A stretch of DNA of 64,000 nucleotides from Leptobrachium leishanense (lineage: Eukaryota; Chordata; Amphibia; Anura; Megophryidae): assembly GCA_009667805.1 (NCBI GenBank), contig CM019065.1:19495822-19559821 (forward strand), read 5' to 3'. Positions 43,823 through 55,730 of the stretch are shown here, in pieces. The first letter of the stretch is position 1. The number at the start of each line of letters is the position of its first letter. The notes beneath the pieces are model-generated. The model ran no database searches. It saw only the letters and a list, made by a program, of their open reading frames with translations, and was not told the DNA's origin. The position numbers were made by a program, and so were the translations under genes.

Positions 43823-44520
43823 TTTTAATCCCAAATGGGAAGTGTTTGGTGCGTGTATAAATAAAACCCACCATTTCTCTGCCTCTCCTTAGCTGAAAAG
43901 CAGCAGGAGGGGCTTGGAGCTGCTCAGTAGAGTGGCTTTTGGTTACATTTGTTAGGTACTCACTCTGTAAAGAGGTGCCGTGAAGTGGCGAGTGAATTTA
44001 CGTTGCAATGGTCATTGAAACAAACAAAAACCTCATAGTGTTTTGTTGTACATGGAATACATAGAAACGAGCGTAGATGACACTTTTCTTCCTTGTTATG
44101 TTTTATTCATTAACTGGGCTGTTACTCCTGGCTGTTGCAGCCGCTCCGGTGAGTATGGGCATGACGCCATTTTTTCTGTATGTATGTATATTATGCTTGT
44201 AACCCCAGTCCGTCGTTTTGCTGCTGTTCCTCTTTCCATGTTTTTGTTTTTAATCCCAAATGGGAAGTGTTTGGTGCGTGTAAAAGTAAAACCCACCATT
44301 TCTCTGCCTCTCCTTAGCTGAAAAGCAGCTGGAGGGACTTGGAGCTGCTCAGTAGAGCGGATTTTGGTTACATTTGTTAGGTACTCACTCTATAAAGAGG
44401 TGCCGTGAAGTGGCGAGTGAGCTTACGTTGCAATGTCCATTGAAACAAACAAAAACCTCATAGTGTTTTGTTGTACATGGAACACATAGAAACGAGCGCA
44501 GATGACACTTTTTTTCCTTC
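43823..44520. repeat. Direct repeat of about 272 bp (43823-44097 and 44247-44520), LTR-like spacing
   Basis: Both copies start ttttaatcccaaatgggaag and end near gatgacacttttcttcctt, with over 95% identity by eye, separated by 150 unrelated bases. The first copy has gtataaataaaaccc, a TATA-like word. No integrase or protease frame is present; a partial tandem duplication is as likely as two LTRs. Confidence 0.75.
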
Positions 44521-44918
44521 GACATATACCCACACCCCATTATTTTAGGGAGGCCCTGATTAATTAAAGTAAGAATAATCAGGTAGGTCATTTGGCAGGA
44601 TTGCCCACTTCACCAGATCACATACATTCCCTTACAACATACACAAGACGAGGTTCATCGCAACAAGATTCATATGGATTAAACAATTCGACGACTCGAT
44701 ACTTTTTCAGTTTGTGCGTTTTTGTGGAATCATTCATTATTTTTTTTTGAAGAGCTGTTAAATCACATTTTTATTGTTTTCTTCTTCCATCCCTGGCTCC
44801 ACGTGTGATGATCTCTCCCTGAGTCCCCAACGGCCATCAATTACAGCCTGTGCAGGGGAAATGAAATATCAGACCTAGGCGAGCTTCTCCGTGTGTCCCC
44901 ATGGGGAATGTACCTCCC

Positions 44919-44926
44919 TATAAAAG
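44919..44926 (+). promoter_or_regulatory. TATA box of V2R gene 3 (duplicate of gene 2 promoter)
   Basis: tataaaag inside a block (44713-44987) that matches 19815-20082. It lies 64 bases before the inferred start ATG, compared with 58 in gene 2. Confidence 0.6.
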
Positions 44927-44982
44927 CACTAACTCATTTAATGCCTGTACACAGACTAAAGACCTTCATGAACTTCAGGAAT

Positions 44983-44987
44983 ATGAA
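44983..44987 (+). pseudogene. V2R gene 3 exon 1 (start codon micro-segment)
   Basis: ATG AA with donor gtatga, in phase with the exon at 53287 (ATG AAA GTG AAA ATT). An additional in-frame ATG lies 15 bases upstream at 44968, so the peptide may start MNFRNMK. The gene is broken further on. Confidence 0.5.
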
Positions 44988-45195
44988 GTATGAACATATT
45001 TTTAAAGTTTTATATCTTCACAGACATGCAGGAAGTAACTAGAAACCTTATTATTTACTTCTTCATTTGTAAATTTAATGTACATAATACATTCTCAAAC
45101 AGGTAAGGTTCCGTTAAACTTTACGAACGTTCCTTTAGCAGCTTTAGGAGAAGCGACTCACCTCGGGAAAGAATTACAGAGTTCCAATTTTGCAA

Positions 45196-45320
45196 CTTGA
45201 AGGGTTATTCAGAAAGTGCCGAACTTGACACCGAATTGCCCTGAACGGTGAATTTTACCATATGGTGCAATTTCATGGTGGTTGTCTAGTCACTAAACTG
45301 TCAGTTCACCAAATATTGGT
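45196..45320 (+). mobile_element. GGGTTATTCAGAGAG-family fragment
   Basis: gggttattcagaaagtgccg followed by accgaattgccctgaacggt, then a break. Only the left end is present. Confidence 0.55.
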
Positions 45321-45418
45321 CCATTCTATAAGATGGAAATTAAAAAGGGACCTTTTTTTTAGAAAGACGAGAATTTTCTAATGATATGTCACATATTAAT
45401 ATGGAAAGTAGTGTATTT

Positions 45419-46067
45419 TAGAGATGTGCATGGCTTGAAAATTCATTTTGTTTAATTTCAAAATAAATTAATTTTCGGTATTTCGTTTTGTTATTTCATT
45501 TCGCTTCATTACTTAATTTCATTTAATTTCGTTTGATATATCGGATCACTAAAAACCCCATTATAAGGTAAGATCGATACGATAGTTGATATTGAGTCGA
45601 ATTTCGGATCGCTAAATAAAATCCCAATAAATCAAATCCTGCTGTTAAAAGGCAAGCTAGGGTTAAATGATGAGCTGTCCATTGGCCTGTGGTGCTGACA
45701 ACAGATTCAGCACCACAGGCCAATATACAGGGACAGGGTGCTTTGTGAAACAGTCAAACGATTTGTTTCATAATGTCGTTTGCTTTAGTACTTGTATGTA
45801 TTGTAAGTCAGGATCGATTTGATAGTTGATATTGAGTTGAATTTCTGATCACTAAATATAACCCCAATGGATCAAATCCTGCTTAGGAATCATTTAATCA
45901 ATGGTTCTCTTGTGAAACAGTATATCAAATCAATTTCATTATATACCATTTCGTTTTAGTTTAAATTTGAATGAGATCAATTCGTTATTTCAGAAGTACT
46001 TCCGAAATACGAATTAATGAATTTTCAAATGAATCGTGATTCGTTATGAAACGTATGCACATCTCTA
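45419..46067. mobile_element. hAT MITE with TAGAGATGTGCAT ends (649 bp)
   Basis: Left tagagatgtgcatggcttg, right acgtatgcacatctcta. Flanking 8-mers are gtgtattt and gagtattt, seven of eight the same. AT-rich interior with aatttcatttaatttcg words and a near-palindromic rtgctgaatc block. No coding capacity. Confidence 0.85.
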
Positions 46068-46454
46068 GAGTATTTTATAGACTTGCAAATAAACCTTCAG
46101 AAAAGTTAAGCAACTGTTTATCTGGTGCTTAGTAAGGCTGAAACTCTGTCTTTCACACATGATTACACTCTGTGACAGCATAGTGACACTTCCCTTGAAA
46201 ATGAGGGGTCACTTGCCACACAAATCAAATCAAATCAAAATAAGCTTTATTGGCAGGACCAAATACATTTTAGCATTGCCAAAGCATATGGGGTGGAGGG
46301 GGGTAGTGGGACATATATGGGGGGAATGGGCAAGTCCATGGACATTATCAGGGGTAAGGGATAATGTGAGGTCGGATGGGGGTGAGTCCGTGTTGGGGAT
46401 TTAAAAGTCTGGGATCTCTCATGTTCCTCTCAGTCTATGACATTCTGTGACGTA

Positions 46455-46919
46455 TTAGGCAGATATTTTCACCGCCGGCTCCTCTTCTCCCAGTATGATG
46501 TGGAGTTTCCTCGTCTCTGCTATAGAGGTGAAGTCCGGGATGAGAGCAGAGAGTCTCTGGAAGTGAATTTCCCTCAGTGCTGAGTACTTGGGGCACTGTA
46601 GGAGGAAGTGGACCTCATCTTCCAGGGCCCCCTGGTCACAATGCTGGCACAGTCTATTCTCCCTGGGCTTGTAGGTCTGTCTATGCCGCCCTGATTCAAT
46701 TTCCAGGCTGTGGGTGCTCAGTCTGTACCGGCTCAGGATCTGTCTGTCCTTGGGGTCTTGTAGTACCTCCAGGTATGGGGCCAGTTTGTATTCCCTCTGT
46801 AAGGATTGGTAAATGGTGAGTTTCTGAGAGTTTGCTATATCATGTCTCCATTCTCTGATATAGTTTTCCCTGGAATCGTTAATTAGGGCCTTTATTTGAT
46901 ATTTTGTAGACATGTGCAT
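46455..46919 (-). pseudogene. LINE ORF2 C-terminal part with CCHC-type knuckle
   Basis: Reads NRLCQHCDQGALEDEVHFLL then QCPKYSALR, a C-x2-C...H-x4-C knuckle found at the C-terminus of many I/Jockey-group LINEs. Its first residues (TKYQIKALINDSREN) continue the frame that ends at 48508 on the other side of the hAT. Confidence 0.8.
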
Positions 46920-48510
46920 TCATTTTAGTACTAAAACGATTTAGTCTGAATTTTGGGATAATTTAGTTATCGTATGACTCAAGAGATACGAAACTGCTCA
47001 GTACAAAAAACGAAAGAAACTAAAATAAAATGCACAAAATTTTAGTTTCAGTCCTTTTTGTGATATTACATTGATGAGTGAAGGAGACCAGCAATGAAGA
47101 GCGCAACATCGCAAAGCTACAGAAAAGGTTTGTATGCGTAATTCTTCCCGACCCCTACTCGAAAATCTGACAGTGATAGAGCTCCAGAATACTCACTCGC
47201 AGCACAGACAGACAGGACAGGAGAGAAAACCTTCACTTAACCCTTGCATGTCTATGAGGCAGACAAGATGATAAAAGCAGCTGGAGAAGGAAAACATTCA
47301 AATAAATCACCCTGAAAGCTAATGACAGAGGAGGGCTGGAAAGTAAAAACCCCTTTATAACAAGCAGCACTGGGAGAAGAGAGGGACTTTATAAAACATG
47401 TGTTATCTCCCCTCCCGCTCTGCATAATAGGGGCTTAGGTCTGATACATTTTATATTATCCAGGAGCACTATCCCCCTTTCCTCATCGATAATACACGTT
47501 TTATATAAAGTCCCTCTCCTCTCCCAGTGCTGCTTGTTATAAAGTTTTTTTTTATGTCTGATACATTTAGTATCCAGCTCTCACAGTTAGTCTGTCATTA
47601 TGCGCCTTCAGTGTGATTTATTTGAATGTTTTCCCTGGATTTAAAGTGCTTTATTTTATTATAAAAATAAATTTTCACCAGTCATCTCTTCTCTTAGCTT
47701 TCAGACCGATTTACGTTAATATTTTCCCTCTCCCCTGCTTTTATATTCCTGTGTCTCCCCCACAGAGATACAAAGTTTAAGTAAAAGTTCCCTCTCCTGT
47801 GTTGGATAAGCATTGCATTCCGAAGTTCTGCACCCTCCACATGCCAATGTTCTATACAGAGAGGGGCATTAATTAATGCAGGATGATGTTCTATACATTA
47901 TACAGAGAGGTGTATTAATGCAGGAGGATGTTCTATACATTATAAAGAGAGGGGTATTAATTAATGCAGGAGGATGTTATCTACATTATACAGAGAGGGG
48001 TATTAATTAATGCAGGAGGATGTTCTATACATTATACAGAGAGGAGACTCTTTTTTTGCCCTTTAAATCCAGTGGCTGTGAGAGCTGAGATTGGCTGCTT
48101 GTTATATTATCTCTCAGTACAATGTATCAGGCTCAGCTGTTACAGTAACTGACTGTAACAGCGCTCAGAGTTTCAGTAAAACAAGGAATTAATATTGTTC
48201 TAACCTCTTATATATCAAAATATTATTTACTAGTTTTACTGAAACTCTGAGCGCTGTGATGAGCAGCAGTCAGTTACTGTAACAGCTCTGCCTGACACAT
48301 TGTGCTGAGAGTGAGAGATACTGTAACAAGCAGCGATCTCAGCCCTCTGAGGAGCCACTACACTAGTAATTGTATCCACTGGTTTTCAGATGAACAAAAT
48401 TAGTTTTCATACTAAAGAACTGAAAACGAATTTCTTTAACAACTAAATAAATTGCATTTTTGGACTAATCCATTAGTTCAAAACTAAATTTTGTGCTGTG
48501 CACATGTCTA
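46907..48510. mobile_element. hAT element with TAGACATGTGCA ends (1.6 kb) inside the LINE
   Basis: Left tagacatgtgcattcatttt, right gctgtgcacatgtcta. The flanking 8-mers are identical, atattttg at 46899-46906 and 48511-48518. Contains a 46-bp tandem block, paired ctgttacagtaactgac / gtcagttactgtaacag arms near 48140-48290, and no transposase. Confidence 0.92.
47847..48043. repeat. 46-bp minisatellite, about 4-5 units, in the TAGACATGTGCA hAT
   Basis: Units of the form atgttctatacattatacag then agaggggtattaattaatgc, with small length changes. Confidence 0.88.
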
Positions 48511-49638
48511 ATATTTTGTCAGGTTGCATTCATGGGGGCTTTGGATGATCAGGGTGGATATGAGTTGTTGCAGCCCACATGGTTTGGGATGGTCCTTGTT
48601 GGCCAGTAGGGCTTTATGGTGGTATGAGTTGAGGCTGCTGATGTTTAGATGGTCCCAGTATGATAGCGCCCTCTTCTGTACTGCAAGAAGTAAGGGGAGT
48701 CTGCCCAGCTCAGCCCTGCAAGCATTGTTAGAGGTGCTCCGATGGACTTGGAGGAGGTGCTTGCAGAATTCCAGATGGAATATTTCTGTTGGGCTGGTGT
48801 CCCATTTGGGTTGGTCAGGGTAGGTGATGGGGCCCCATACTTCACTGCCATAAAGGAGGATTGGAGCGATGACTCTATCAAAGATTTTAAGCCAGACTCT
48901 TACAGGCTGTTTTAGTTTGTAGAGGTTTCTCCTGATGGCATAGAAGGTTCTACACGCCTTGTCTCTTAGGGCCTCTATGGCTGGTTTGAAACTTCCCGAT
49001 CGGTTTGTTTCTAGGCCGAGGTATGTGTAGCTGTTGGCTTCCTCAAGAGTACAGTCATTAAGTGTGAAAGAGGAACTCTTGGTTTTTGCGTTCTTCCTTT
49101 GGAAAACCATGACCTTTGTTTTCTTTTGGTTGATGGGTAGTGCCCATGCCGCACTGTATTTTTCCAGCACTTCCAGGCTGTCTTGTAGACCTCTCTCTGT
49201 TGGTGACAGTAATAGGAGGTCATCTGCATACAACAGGAACTTCACCTCGGGGTCATGTAGAGTTAGTCCTGGTGCTGAGGAGGATTCTAGAGCTTCAGCC
49301 AGTCCATTGATGTAGATGTTAAAGAGGGTTGGACTTAAGCTGCAGCCTTGTCTGACTCCACGAGCCTGCCGGAAATACTCTGTTCTCTTCCCATTCACCT
49401 TTCTGCTGCAGAAGTTCTCATTATATGAGCTCTTGATGACGTCATATGTTTTCCCTCCTATTCCACTCTCCAGTAGTTTGAGGAACAGGCCTGGGTGCCA
49501 CACTGAGTCAAAGGCCTTCTTAAAGTCCACAAAGCAGGCAAATATTTTCCCATGTTTTGTATTGTGGACATGGTCCTTGATAAGACTGTGCAGGGTGTAG
49601 ATGTGATCTGTAGTGCGATGGTTTGGCATGAACCCCAC
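48508..49638 (-). pseudogene. LINE reverse transcriptase (ORF2), 5'-disrupted
   Basis: Open for 376 codons. Shows RT motifs in order: FACFVDFKKAFDSVWH, GVRQGCSLSPTLFNIYINGL, and the catalytic YADD in FLLYADDLLLLS, then the thumb/connection region with LLYGSEVWGP. The frame is lost upstream of 49638, where fingers motifs survive only in scattered frames. Residues of the catalytic centre are intact, but the protein cannot be made whole because of the upstream breaks and the hAT insertion. Confidence 0.88.
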
Positions 49639-50056
49639 TTGGCTTCTGTTGAGGACGTTATGCTGTGTCAGGAAGCTGAGGATTCTTTTGTTCTGGATGC
49701 TATTGAACAGTTTTCCCAGTGTGCTGCTGACACATATCCCTCTGTAGTTGGCTGGATCTTATTGGTCTCCACTCTTATGGATGGGTGTTATGAGGCCTTG
49801 GTTCCATACTTGAGGGTAGAATCCAACGCTCAGAACCAGGTTGAAAACTTTACATATTGCCGTGTGTACTTCTGGAGAGCCGTGTTTAATCATCTCTGGA
49901 AGAATTCAATCCATCCCTTGGCTTTTTTACTTCGCAGATCTTGAATTTTTTCTGCTACTTCTTGGGCTGTAATGGGTGTATCTAACGGGTTTTGGAAATC
50001 CTTGATTTTTTCCTCCAGTTCATGTAGTCTTCTGATGATGTGTTCCTGTTCCCCAG

Positions 50057-50800
50057 TTAGCTCCTCTTGGGAATGTCTTTGTACAGGCTCTTGAAGTAGT
50101 TGAGCCAGATGTTGCCATTTTGGATGTGGAGGTGTTTTTTCTTGGATCCTGAGCCGATTTGACTCCAGGTTTCCCAGAAAGAGTTTTCCTGAAGAGCCTC
50201 TTCCAGTTGTTGAAGGTTTTGGGAGATGAAGTTTTGTTTTTTCTTTTTGAGGATTTGTTTATAGTTTTGCTGCAGGACACCATGAGTGATCCTCAGGTCA
50301 ATGTTGTCGAGCTCTCTGTGTTTTTTATTTGAGACTGTTCGTAGGTTGTTTCTTAGTGTTCTGCATTCCTTGTCAAACCATTTATTGGGTTGTTTATTGG
50401 ATGATTTCTTGAAGTTGACTTTTTTAATGTTGGAGGTCTCTGTGATGGTGTGTAGTATGCTGTGGAGGTCCTTTGCTGCTCGGTTCACCTTTGCTGTAAT
50501 GTGTTCCTCACAGGTCTTACTAGCTGGGCGTTCAAGGTCCTTGAAGTCCTTGGCTTGTTCTTTAATTTGAGGGAAGAGTTGCTCAAATTCCTCTAAATGG
50601 GTCTCAGAGCCTTGAACCATGATGGTGCCATTGTGATAAATATTTACGGCGAGTACAGTAAACTCTTTATTTTCCCCATCCCTGACCTTGATCTGGCGGC
50701 CCCTGTAGATGCTTCCTTTTGTAATATTATTGTAGTATTTGCAGAAAGCTCTATGCCAGGCCTCAGTGTTCTCCGTATAAAATAATACATTTGTTTTCAT
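50057..50800 (-). pseudogene. LINE N-terminal frame without endonuclease domain
   Basis: 248 codons. The first part (about residues 1-75, FYTENTEAWHRAFCKYYNN and VNIYHNGTIMVQGSE) is unlike an endonuclease and looks like an ORF1-type segment; the second part (PNKWFDKECRTLRNNLR, KKKKQNFISQNLQQLEEAL) is the usual linker before RT. An AP-endonuclease domain would be expected between them and is missing. Confidence 0.6.
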
Positions 50801-51443
50801 CCTACCCTGATCATTATTTGAGAAATCAGCAAACAGAGTCTCTGGATTTTGTTCAATTTGTACTTTTTTATGGCTTTTCTTGCCTGGTTGCTCTTTTCTG
50901 TCTTTGTGTAAACAAACTCCAAGGTGTCGGACCCCCCGCTGCCTGTGGCTTGTGTGCTGGAGTCTTTGTCCTGTCTTTTTAAAGTGCAGTTTTCCATGTT
51001 GAATGTATTTGTATGTTTCAAAGTGATGTTTCTATATAAATTTGATAATCTTGTGTGTTATGGTGTTGGGGAGGATGGTCCTACCTCGTGCTGCTGTCTG
51101 CTGGAATCTGGTGCTTTCTGATGCTGGTCTTCTGGATGGACTTGTTGTTTTCCCTTGTTTAATTTTAATTTTATTTGATCTCTTCATTGAATATTCTTTG
51201 CTTGTTTGTCATCTTGCATGAAGTCTTTGTTTTCCTGGTTTGTTTTCCTGGTTAAATCCTTCAATTTTGCTCATTATAAGGTATAAAATGGGGAAGTTTT
51301 CAGGAGCTCATTCTCAGTGCTGCTGCTCCAGAGACTAACACTATCTACAAGACCACACTGAGAAACAGATGGTCACCATAAAAAGGTGAAGGCCTGTCCC
51401 CTATGGATGGCAGAGAATAGTTTGTCTTGCTGGGATGTGCAGT

Positions 51444-52172
51444 TATATAGAAACATAGAAACATAGAAAAATGTCGGCAGATAAGAACCTTTCGGCCCAT
51501 CTAGTCTGCCCAATTACATGGATACTTTACCTGGATTTATCTTTTGTTTAGGATAGCCTTATGCCTATCCCATGCTTGCTTAAATTCAATTACTGTTTTG
51601 GCCTCTACCACTTCTACTGGAAGACTGTTCCATGTATCCACCACCCGCTCAGTAAAATAATGCTTTCTGATGTTACTTTTAAACCTTTGCCCCTCTAATC
51701 TAAGACTATGTCCTCTTGTTTTGCTACTTTGTTTCCTTTTAAATATACTCCCTTCCTCTACCTTGTGGATTCCCTTTACGTATTTAAATGTTTTTATCAT
51801 ATCTCCTCTGTCTCGTCTTTTTTCCAAGCTGTACATGTTAAGATCATTAAGCCTTTCCTGGTAACTTTTCTCCTTCAAGCCGTACACCATTTTAGTAGCC
51901 CTTCTCTGAACTCTCTCTAAGATGTCTATATCCTTCTGGAGATACGGTCTCCAGCACTGCACACAGTACTCCAAGTGAGGTCTCACCAGTGCTCTGTACA
52001 GTGGCATGAGCACTTCCCTTTTCCTACTGCTAATACCTCTCCCTACACAACCAAGCATTCTGCCAGCATTTCCAAGCATTCTGCAAGCATTTCCTGCTGC
52101 TCTATTACATTGACTACTTACCCTTAGATAAGGGTACTGTGCTGTATGTAGAGGGGAGTGAGATGATTTCAA
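51444..52172 (-). mobile_element. CR1-type LINE, 3' end (RT C-terminus and tail)
   Basis: Minus-strand frame 51537-52172 reads LYRALVRPHLEYCVQCWRPY and ILERVQRRATKMVYGLKEKS, diagnostic of the CR1 RT C-terminus, then WNSLPVEVVEAKTV. The 3' end (51444-51536) has gactagatgggccgaaaggt read in reverse and a short catagaaa repeat tail (51451-51470). Strongly 5'-truncated. Confidence 0.92.
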
Positions 52173-53286
52173 AGTAGAGACTTCACCCTTTTGTATGAGG
52201 GGTCACATCACTCACTAATATGCAGACAATTACCGTAGTATTAGTGATAATTTTGGGATTTTTTTCTAAGAGGGTTGATGAATTTTTGCATTTCTATCCC
52301 CTTCATCAAACACTAAGAATTAATTTGGAACCTGTTTTGGAAAGAGGAGAACCACCTCTTTCTAATGAGTGGTCACACACGGTGGTGACTGTCAGTAGAT
52401 CACAGCAGCAAGAGTGATATTCTAATACCACCATGTGCTTATGTATACATTTCAGGTGAGTGGGTATCCCTTTTGCAGTCCCCCATAATACACAGAGGGG
52501 ACATGAGACCCCTTGTTTAAAAATGCAGAAAATATGCTTTCAAATAAGTGTCCCCGTGTCAGTCCCGCTGCCAGCTGATTATCATAAAAATGGTAAATAA
52601 TTTGCAAAATTACAAATATGATAGGATTCCAGGTAATTTAAAGGGCACATATCACACCCTCCTTCCAGAAATATCTCACATGATCCCTTCTTTCAAAAAG
52701 GCATTTCCCACCATTCAAATTTAAATTTTGTATAGTTTTCAAGTGACGATCATGGTGATCACCTGTTAGTAGCTTCCAAATGAATTTCATAGTGATTTTG
52801 TGTTTGAGTTCAGATATGTCTTTTTGATATGACTGAGAATTTATCCTCTTCTTGTACCAGATTGTTGAGATTTAGTTATTGAAAAAAATATACTGAAACG
52901 GGACACAACGCACCGTGACTGTAGCAAAGTTGAAGCTTGTCCAGCATGTTGAGGTTTGGCCAAACATATCAGACAATCTACACTATAGACCTTAATATCT
53001 TATATTTCCAATACGAAACACAGGCCAGTTGTTTTCGGCCTTTGAGATCAAGGTCCAAAATAAGAGACTTCGTATTTGACTGATTTCAAAGTCCTTTGTC
53101 TTCTGATCTCATATCATTCCCTAATGATGGCCGCCATGGATCCAGTTCTTGGTGCAAGACTAGGAATAAGTTTGAGGTGTACACTCGTCCATCCGAGGTT
53201 ATTTGTAAAGTAACAAAAGTAGGAGTATGGGTATACTTTTTGACACTACTAACATCTTATTGTAATTACTGCTACTTCTGTTTCAG
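52173..53286. other. Intron 1 stretch of V2R gene 3; duplicate of gene 2 upstream region in part
   Basis: From about 52920 to 53060 the sequence resembles 26575-26700 upstream of gene 2 exon 2 (agcaaagttga, cttatatt, caggccagttgttt, aggtccaa). The rest holds nothing I recognise. Confidence 0.5.
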
Positions 53287-53514
53287 AGTGAAAATTCATG
53301 CTTATTGGTCAATATGGCACTTTCTCCTGACATACCTCTTGCAGACCTTTCATTACGACAACCTGGCGTGCAGCTTTCCAGGATCACATTTAACTGGACA
53401 TTTGGAAGATGGAGATGTGTTATTCGGAATATCCCTCCCGTTTAGCATCGATAGATATTTAGATCCACCTAAAGTCTTATTCACTGAACCGCCCTGACAG
53501 GAACCCTGTAAAAC
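53287..53514 (+). pseudogene. V2R gene 3 signal-peptide exon with premature stop
   Basis: Acceptor tacttctgtttcag, donor aaaac|gtaaga; 228 bp, the same as gene 2. Reads VKIHAYWSIWHFLLTYLLQT and on to FTEPP, where codon TGA (53495-53497) replaces the Arg codon of gene 2. No exon with the next ligand-binding segment (FRYKKF-like) follows within the window; in gene 2 it comes 316 bases later. The gene is therefore probably dead, though exons beyond 64000 cannot be excluded. Confidence 0.88.
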
Positions 53515-53574
53515 GTAAGAATGGAAATTATACATGTTAATCTTGAGCCATTTCCTTGGGCCCTATTTATAGTC

Positions 53575-54573
53575 TGCGCTAATATGGGAATGCTACAGGG
53601 GCAAAAGATGTGATTGCAGATTTCCCTTTAGCATCCCCATTTTAGTGTGATTTTCCGGGGCAGGTGCTACCTTGGCACCATATCACCTTATAATTACTTA
53701 ATTGTTTTCTTCTTCTTGAAATCCTAAAACCTAATTATATATGTAGCGGAGGCTTCTTGAACTGTGTATATGGACTGTTGTGTGTTTCTCTGTGGCTCAG
53801 GCTTGGACAGAGACATGCAGCCTGTCACCGCTGTGGGGGAATTTCCCCCATCCCTTCCCTGTCTCTTCATTGGCAAAAGGAAGTTGTTTAAGACAGGAAG
53901 ACTGAAAGGATTGCAAAGGATTCTGAAACATGTAGTTTCAAGTACAGAGAGCCTAATGCAATTTGTCAGGAAGTAAACTATGCCTCCCAGCAGTGTGAGG
54001 GACGAACCCGTGTTTTCCATGGAAGGAAGTGCATGTGGGGGACAGAGAGAAGCCAGAGAGGGCGAGGCGGACGGCGTGGACAGTCCTGTGTTGCAGATCG
54101 TGCATGCGGCTGCCCTCGTGCGTTCAGAGAAGGAGAGATCCAGTTGCTCTCACGTGTTGCCAGTGTAGGTGGAGAATAGATCTGGCTGTCCTCGTGCAAT
54201 CAGCGGAGAAAGGGTACGGCTGCTTTCGTGTGTGTTCCAGTGATAGAAGGAACGATCGAGTACATTCAGCAGAGGAGAAGTCCGGCTGTCCTCGAGCGTC
54301 AAGCAGGGAGAGGTCCTGCTGTTCTCGACTGATTCCAGCGCTAAGAGATAGCGATCGAGCTACCGTTCTTCAGGAAGGAGTGAGTGTATCTACCGGAGGG
54401 AAGTATTCGGCCATCCTGCGTGAGTTGTTATTGCTAACTTTGTTGTCCAGCCTAGTTCTACTGCCTGCGTAGCTTCGGCCAAAAGGGAGATTGCTGCAGT
54501 TACAAATCTTGTTACCCTGTGACACTTTGCGAAGATTTACAATATGGTTTCATGTTAACGGTACCTAACGATA
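53575..54573. other. Unrecognised repeat-like region after V2R gene 3 exon
   Basis: Contains a run of imperfect units of about 60 bases, 54100-54330, each with ggctg(t/c)cctcg(t/a)g followed by a gcagaggagaa-like word. It may be the 5' region or LTR of a retroelement (it starts tgtagcggaggc near 53741), but no coding support is seen. Confidence 0.35.
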
Positions 54574-55730
54574 GAAGTCAAAGGGCCCCAACGCTAGCAG
54601 ACTGAGGAATATACGTATCTGGCGGCGCAATGACAATCGCTATGGATCGTATGGTTGCTCTCTTATGATGAAACGTCCATATAATACATGTGGAAAGAGG
54701 CAAGAAAATATAATGGTGCAGTACAAAATGAACAGTATAGGATATATTAGGCAACACACATCCCACTCACAAGTCTAGAGCCCCAACACTGGCTCTGAGT
54801 GGGTCAAGGCAGACGGGTCCTTTGCTTCTGTCAGTGCAGAAAGATGACCCACACCTTTCTTTGGAAAAAGGAGTCTTCTTACAGTCGTGATGTATACATA
54901 GGGATATAAAACGAGAGAAACTTCCTTGTGCAGGTCTGACAGTAATAACGTGAGTGTGATCAAACGGAAATTCACTCACATTTGCTGGAGCTTTAAAACC
55001 AAGCTCTGAGTTGGAACGCCTGTGGACTCGTTGCAGGTTAAGTCCATAGAAACCTAGGATTCCAAAGAACGCCGGGGACTGGTACGAATAAAATAAAATT
55101 TATTAAAAAAAACATAAAATAAACAGGACCTGACACAGCAGGTAACCCGGATATGAGAACCTGATGCAACAGGTTACCAGTACGCGTTTCGCCACACGAT
55201 GTGGCTTCCTCAGCTGGTTTACAGGAATATTGGGTGGAAGATCATATATAGTGTCCTTAAATTGATATGATTGTCCCCAGGTGTAATGATGAATTGGTGG
55301 CGTGCGTTCCACGCTTTACATCGCAGCTGTTCCCATTGTGGCGCGGGCACCACCATCTTGCGCATGCGCAGTACGAACGTTGCATTCCAGGGTGCGGATC
55401 AAGCCATCCTTCCGCTATATCTGTGCGTTCCACAAGGGCCTCTGTCGGACCAAGCAACGAGGCAGGATGACAGACGTTATTTCTATCAAGTGCATAAAAC
55501 GGAGTTCTCAAACGGTGGAACGAACTTTATTATACATAAGGGAAACTCTACATGAAAGATAAATGATCGTTAGGTCAAGGCTACCCAACTCTATATAAGA
55601 GGCTACCCCAACTCCACATAATAAACGGCATGGATGCATAAATAAAGATATATATAAAAGGCAAAGTGCAGAGTATGTGTACGCAATGCATACAGTACAT
55701 TAATAACAGAGGGTGATCTGCATGGTATGA
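54574..55730. other. Unrecognised repeat DNA with cgcgtttcgcc motif
   Basis: No gene. At about 55180 the word gtacgcgtttcgccacacga is the third local instance of a CpG-rich cgaaacgcgt motif. It may be the outer part of the inverted repeat that starts clearly at 55731. Confidence 0.35.

Larger units (their letters stand above)
46221..51300 (-). mobile_element. Non-LTR retrotransposon (I/Jockey-like), decayed, split by a hAT
   Basis: On the minus strand: an N-terminal frame (50057-50800), a degraded stretch with frame changes (49640-50056), a reverse transcriptase frame (48508-49638), then the C-terminal zinc-knuckle frame (46455-46919), and a tail of atttg repeats (46221-46239, reversed). The hAT at 46907-48510 separates RT from C-terminus inside codons for LTKYQIKAL. 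The 5' limit is approximate. Clade name is uncertain. Confidence 0.8.

Noticed and set aside
43823..44520. Firm call of an LTR retrotransposon
   Set aside because: No protease, RT or integrase, no clear TG...CA ends and no verified target duplication, so only a direct repeat is reported.
53096..53286. Upstream extension of the gene 3 signal-peptide frame (ATG-like start at 53096)
   Set aside because: It runs through the polypyrimidine acceptor; gene 2 has stops in the corresponding region and both copies have the same exon border at 53287/27619.
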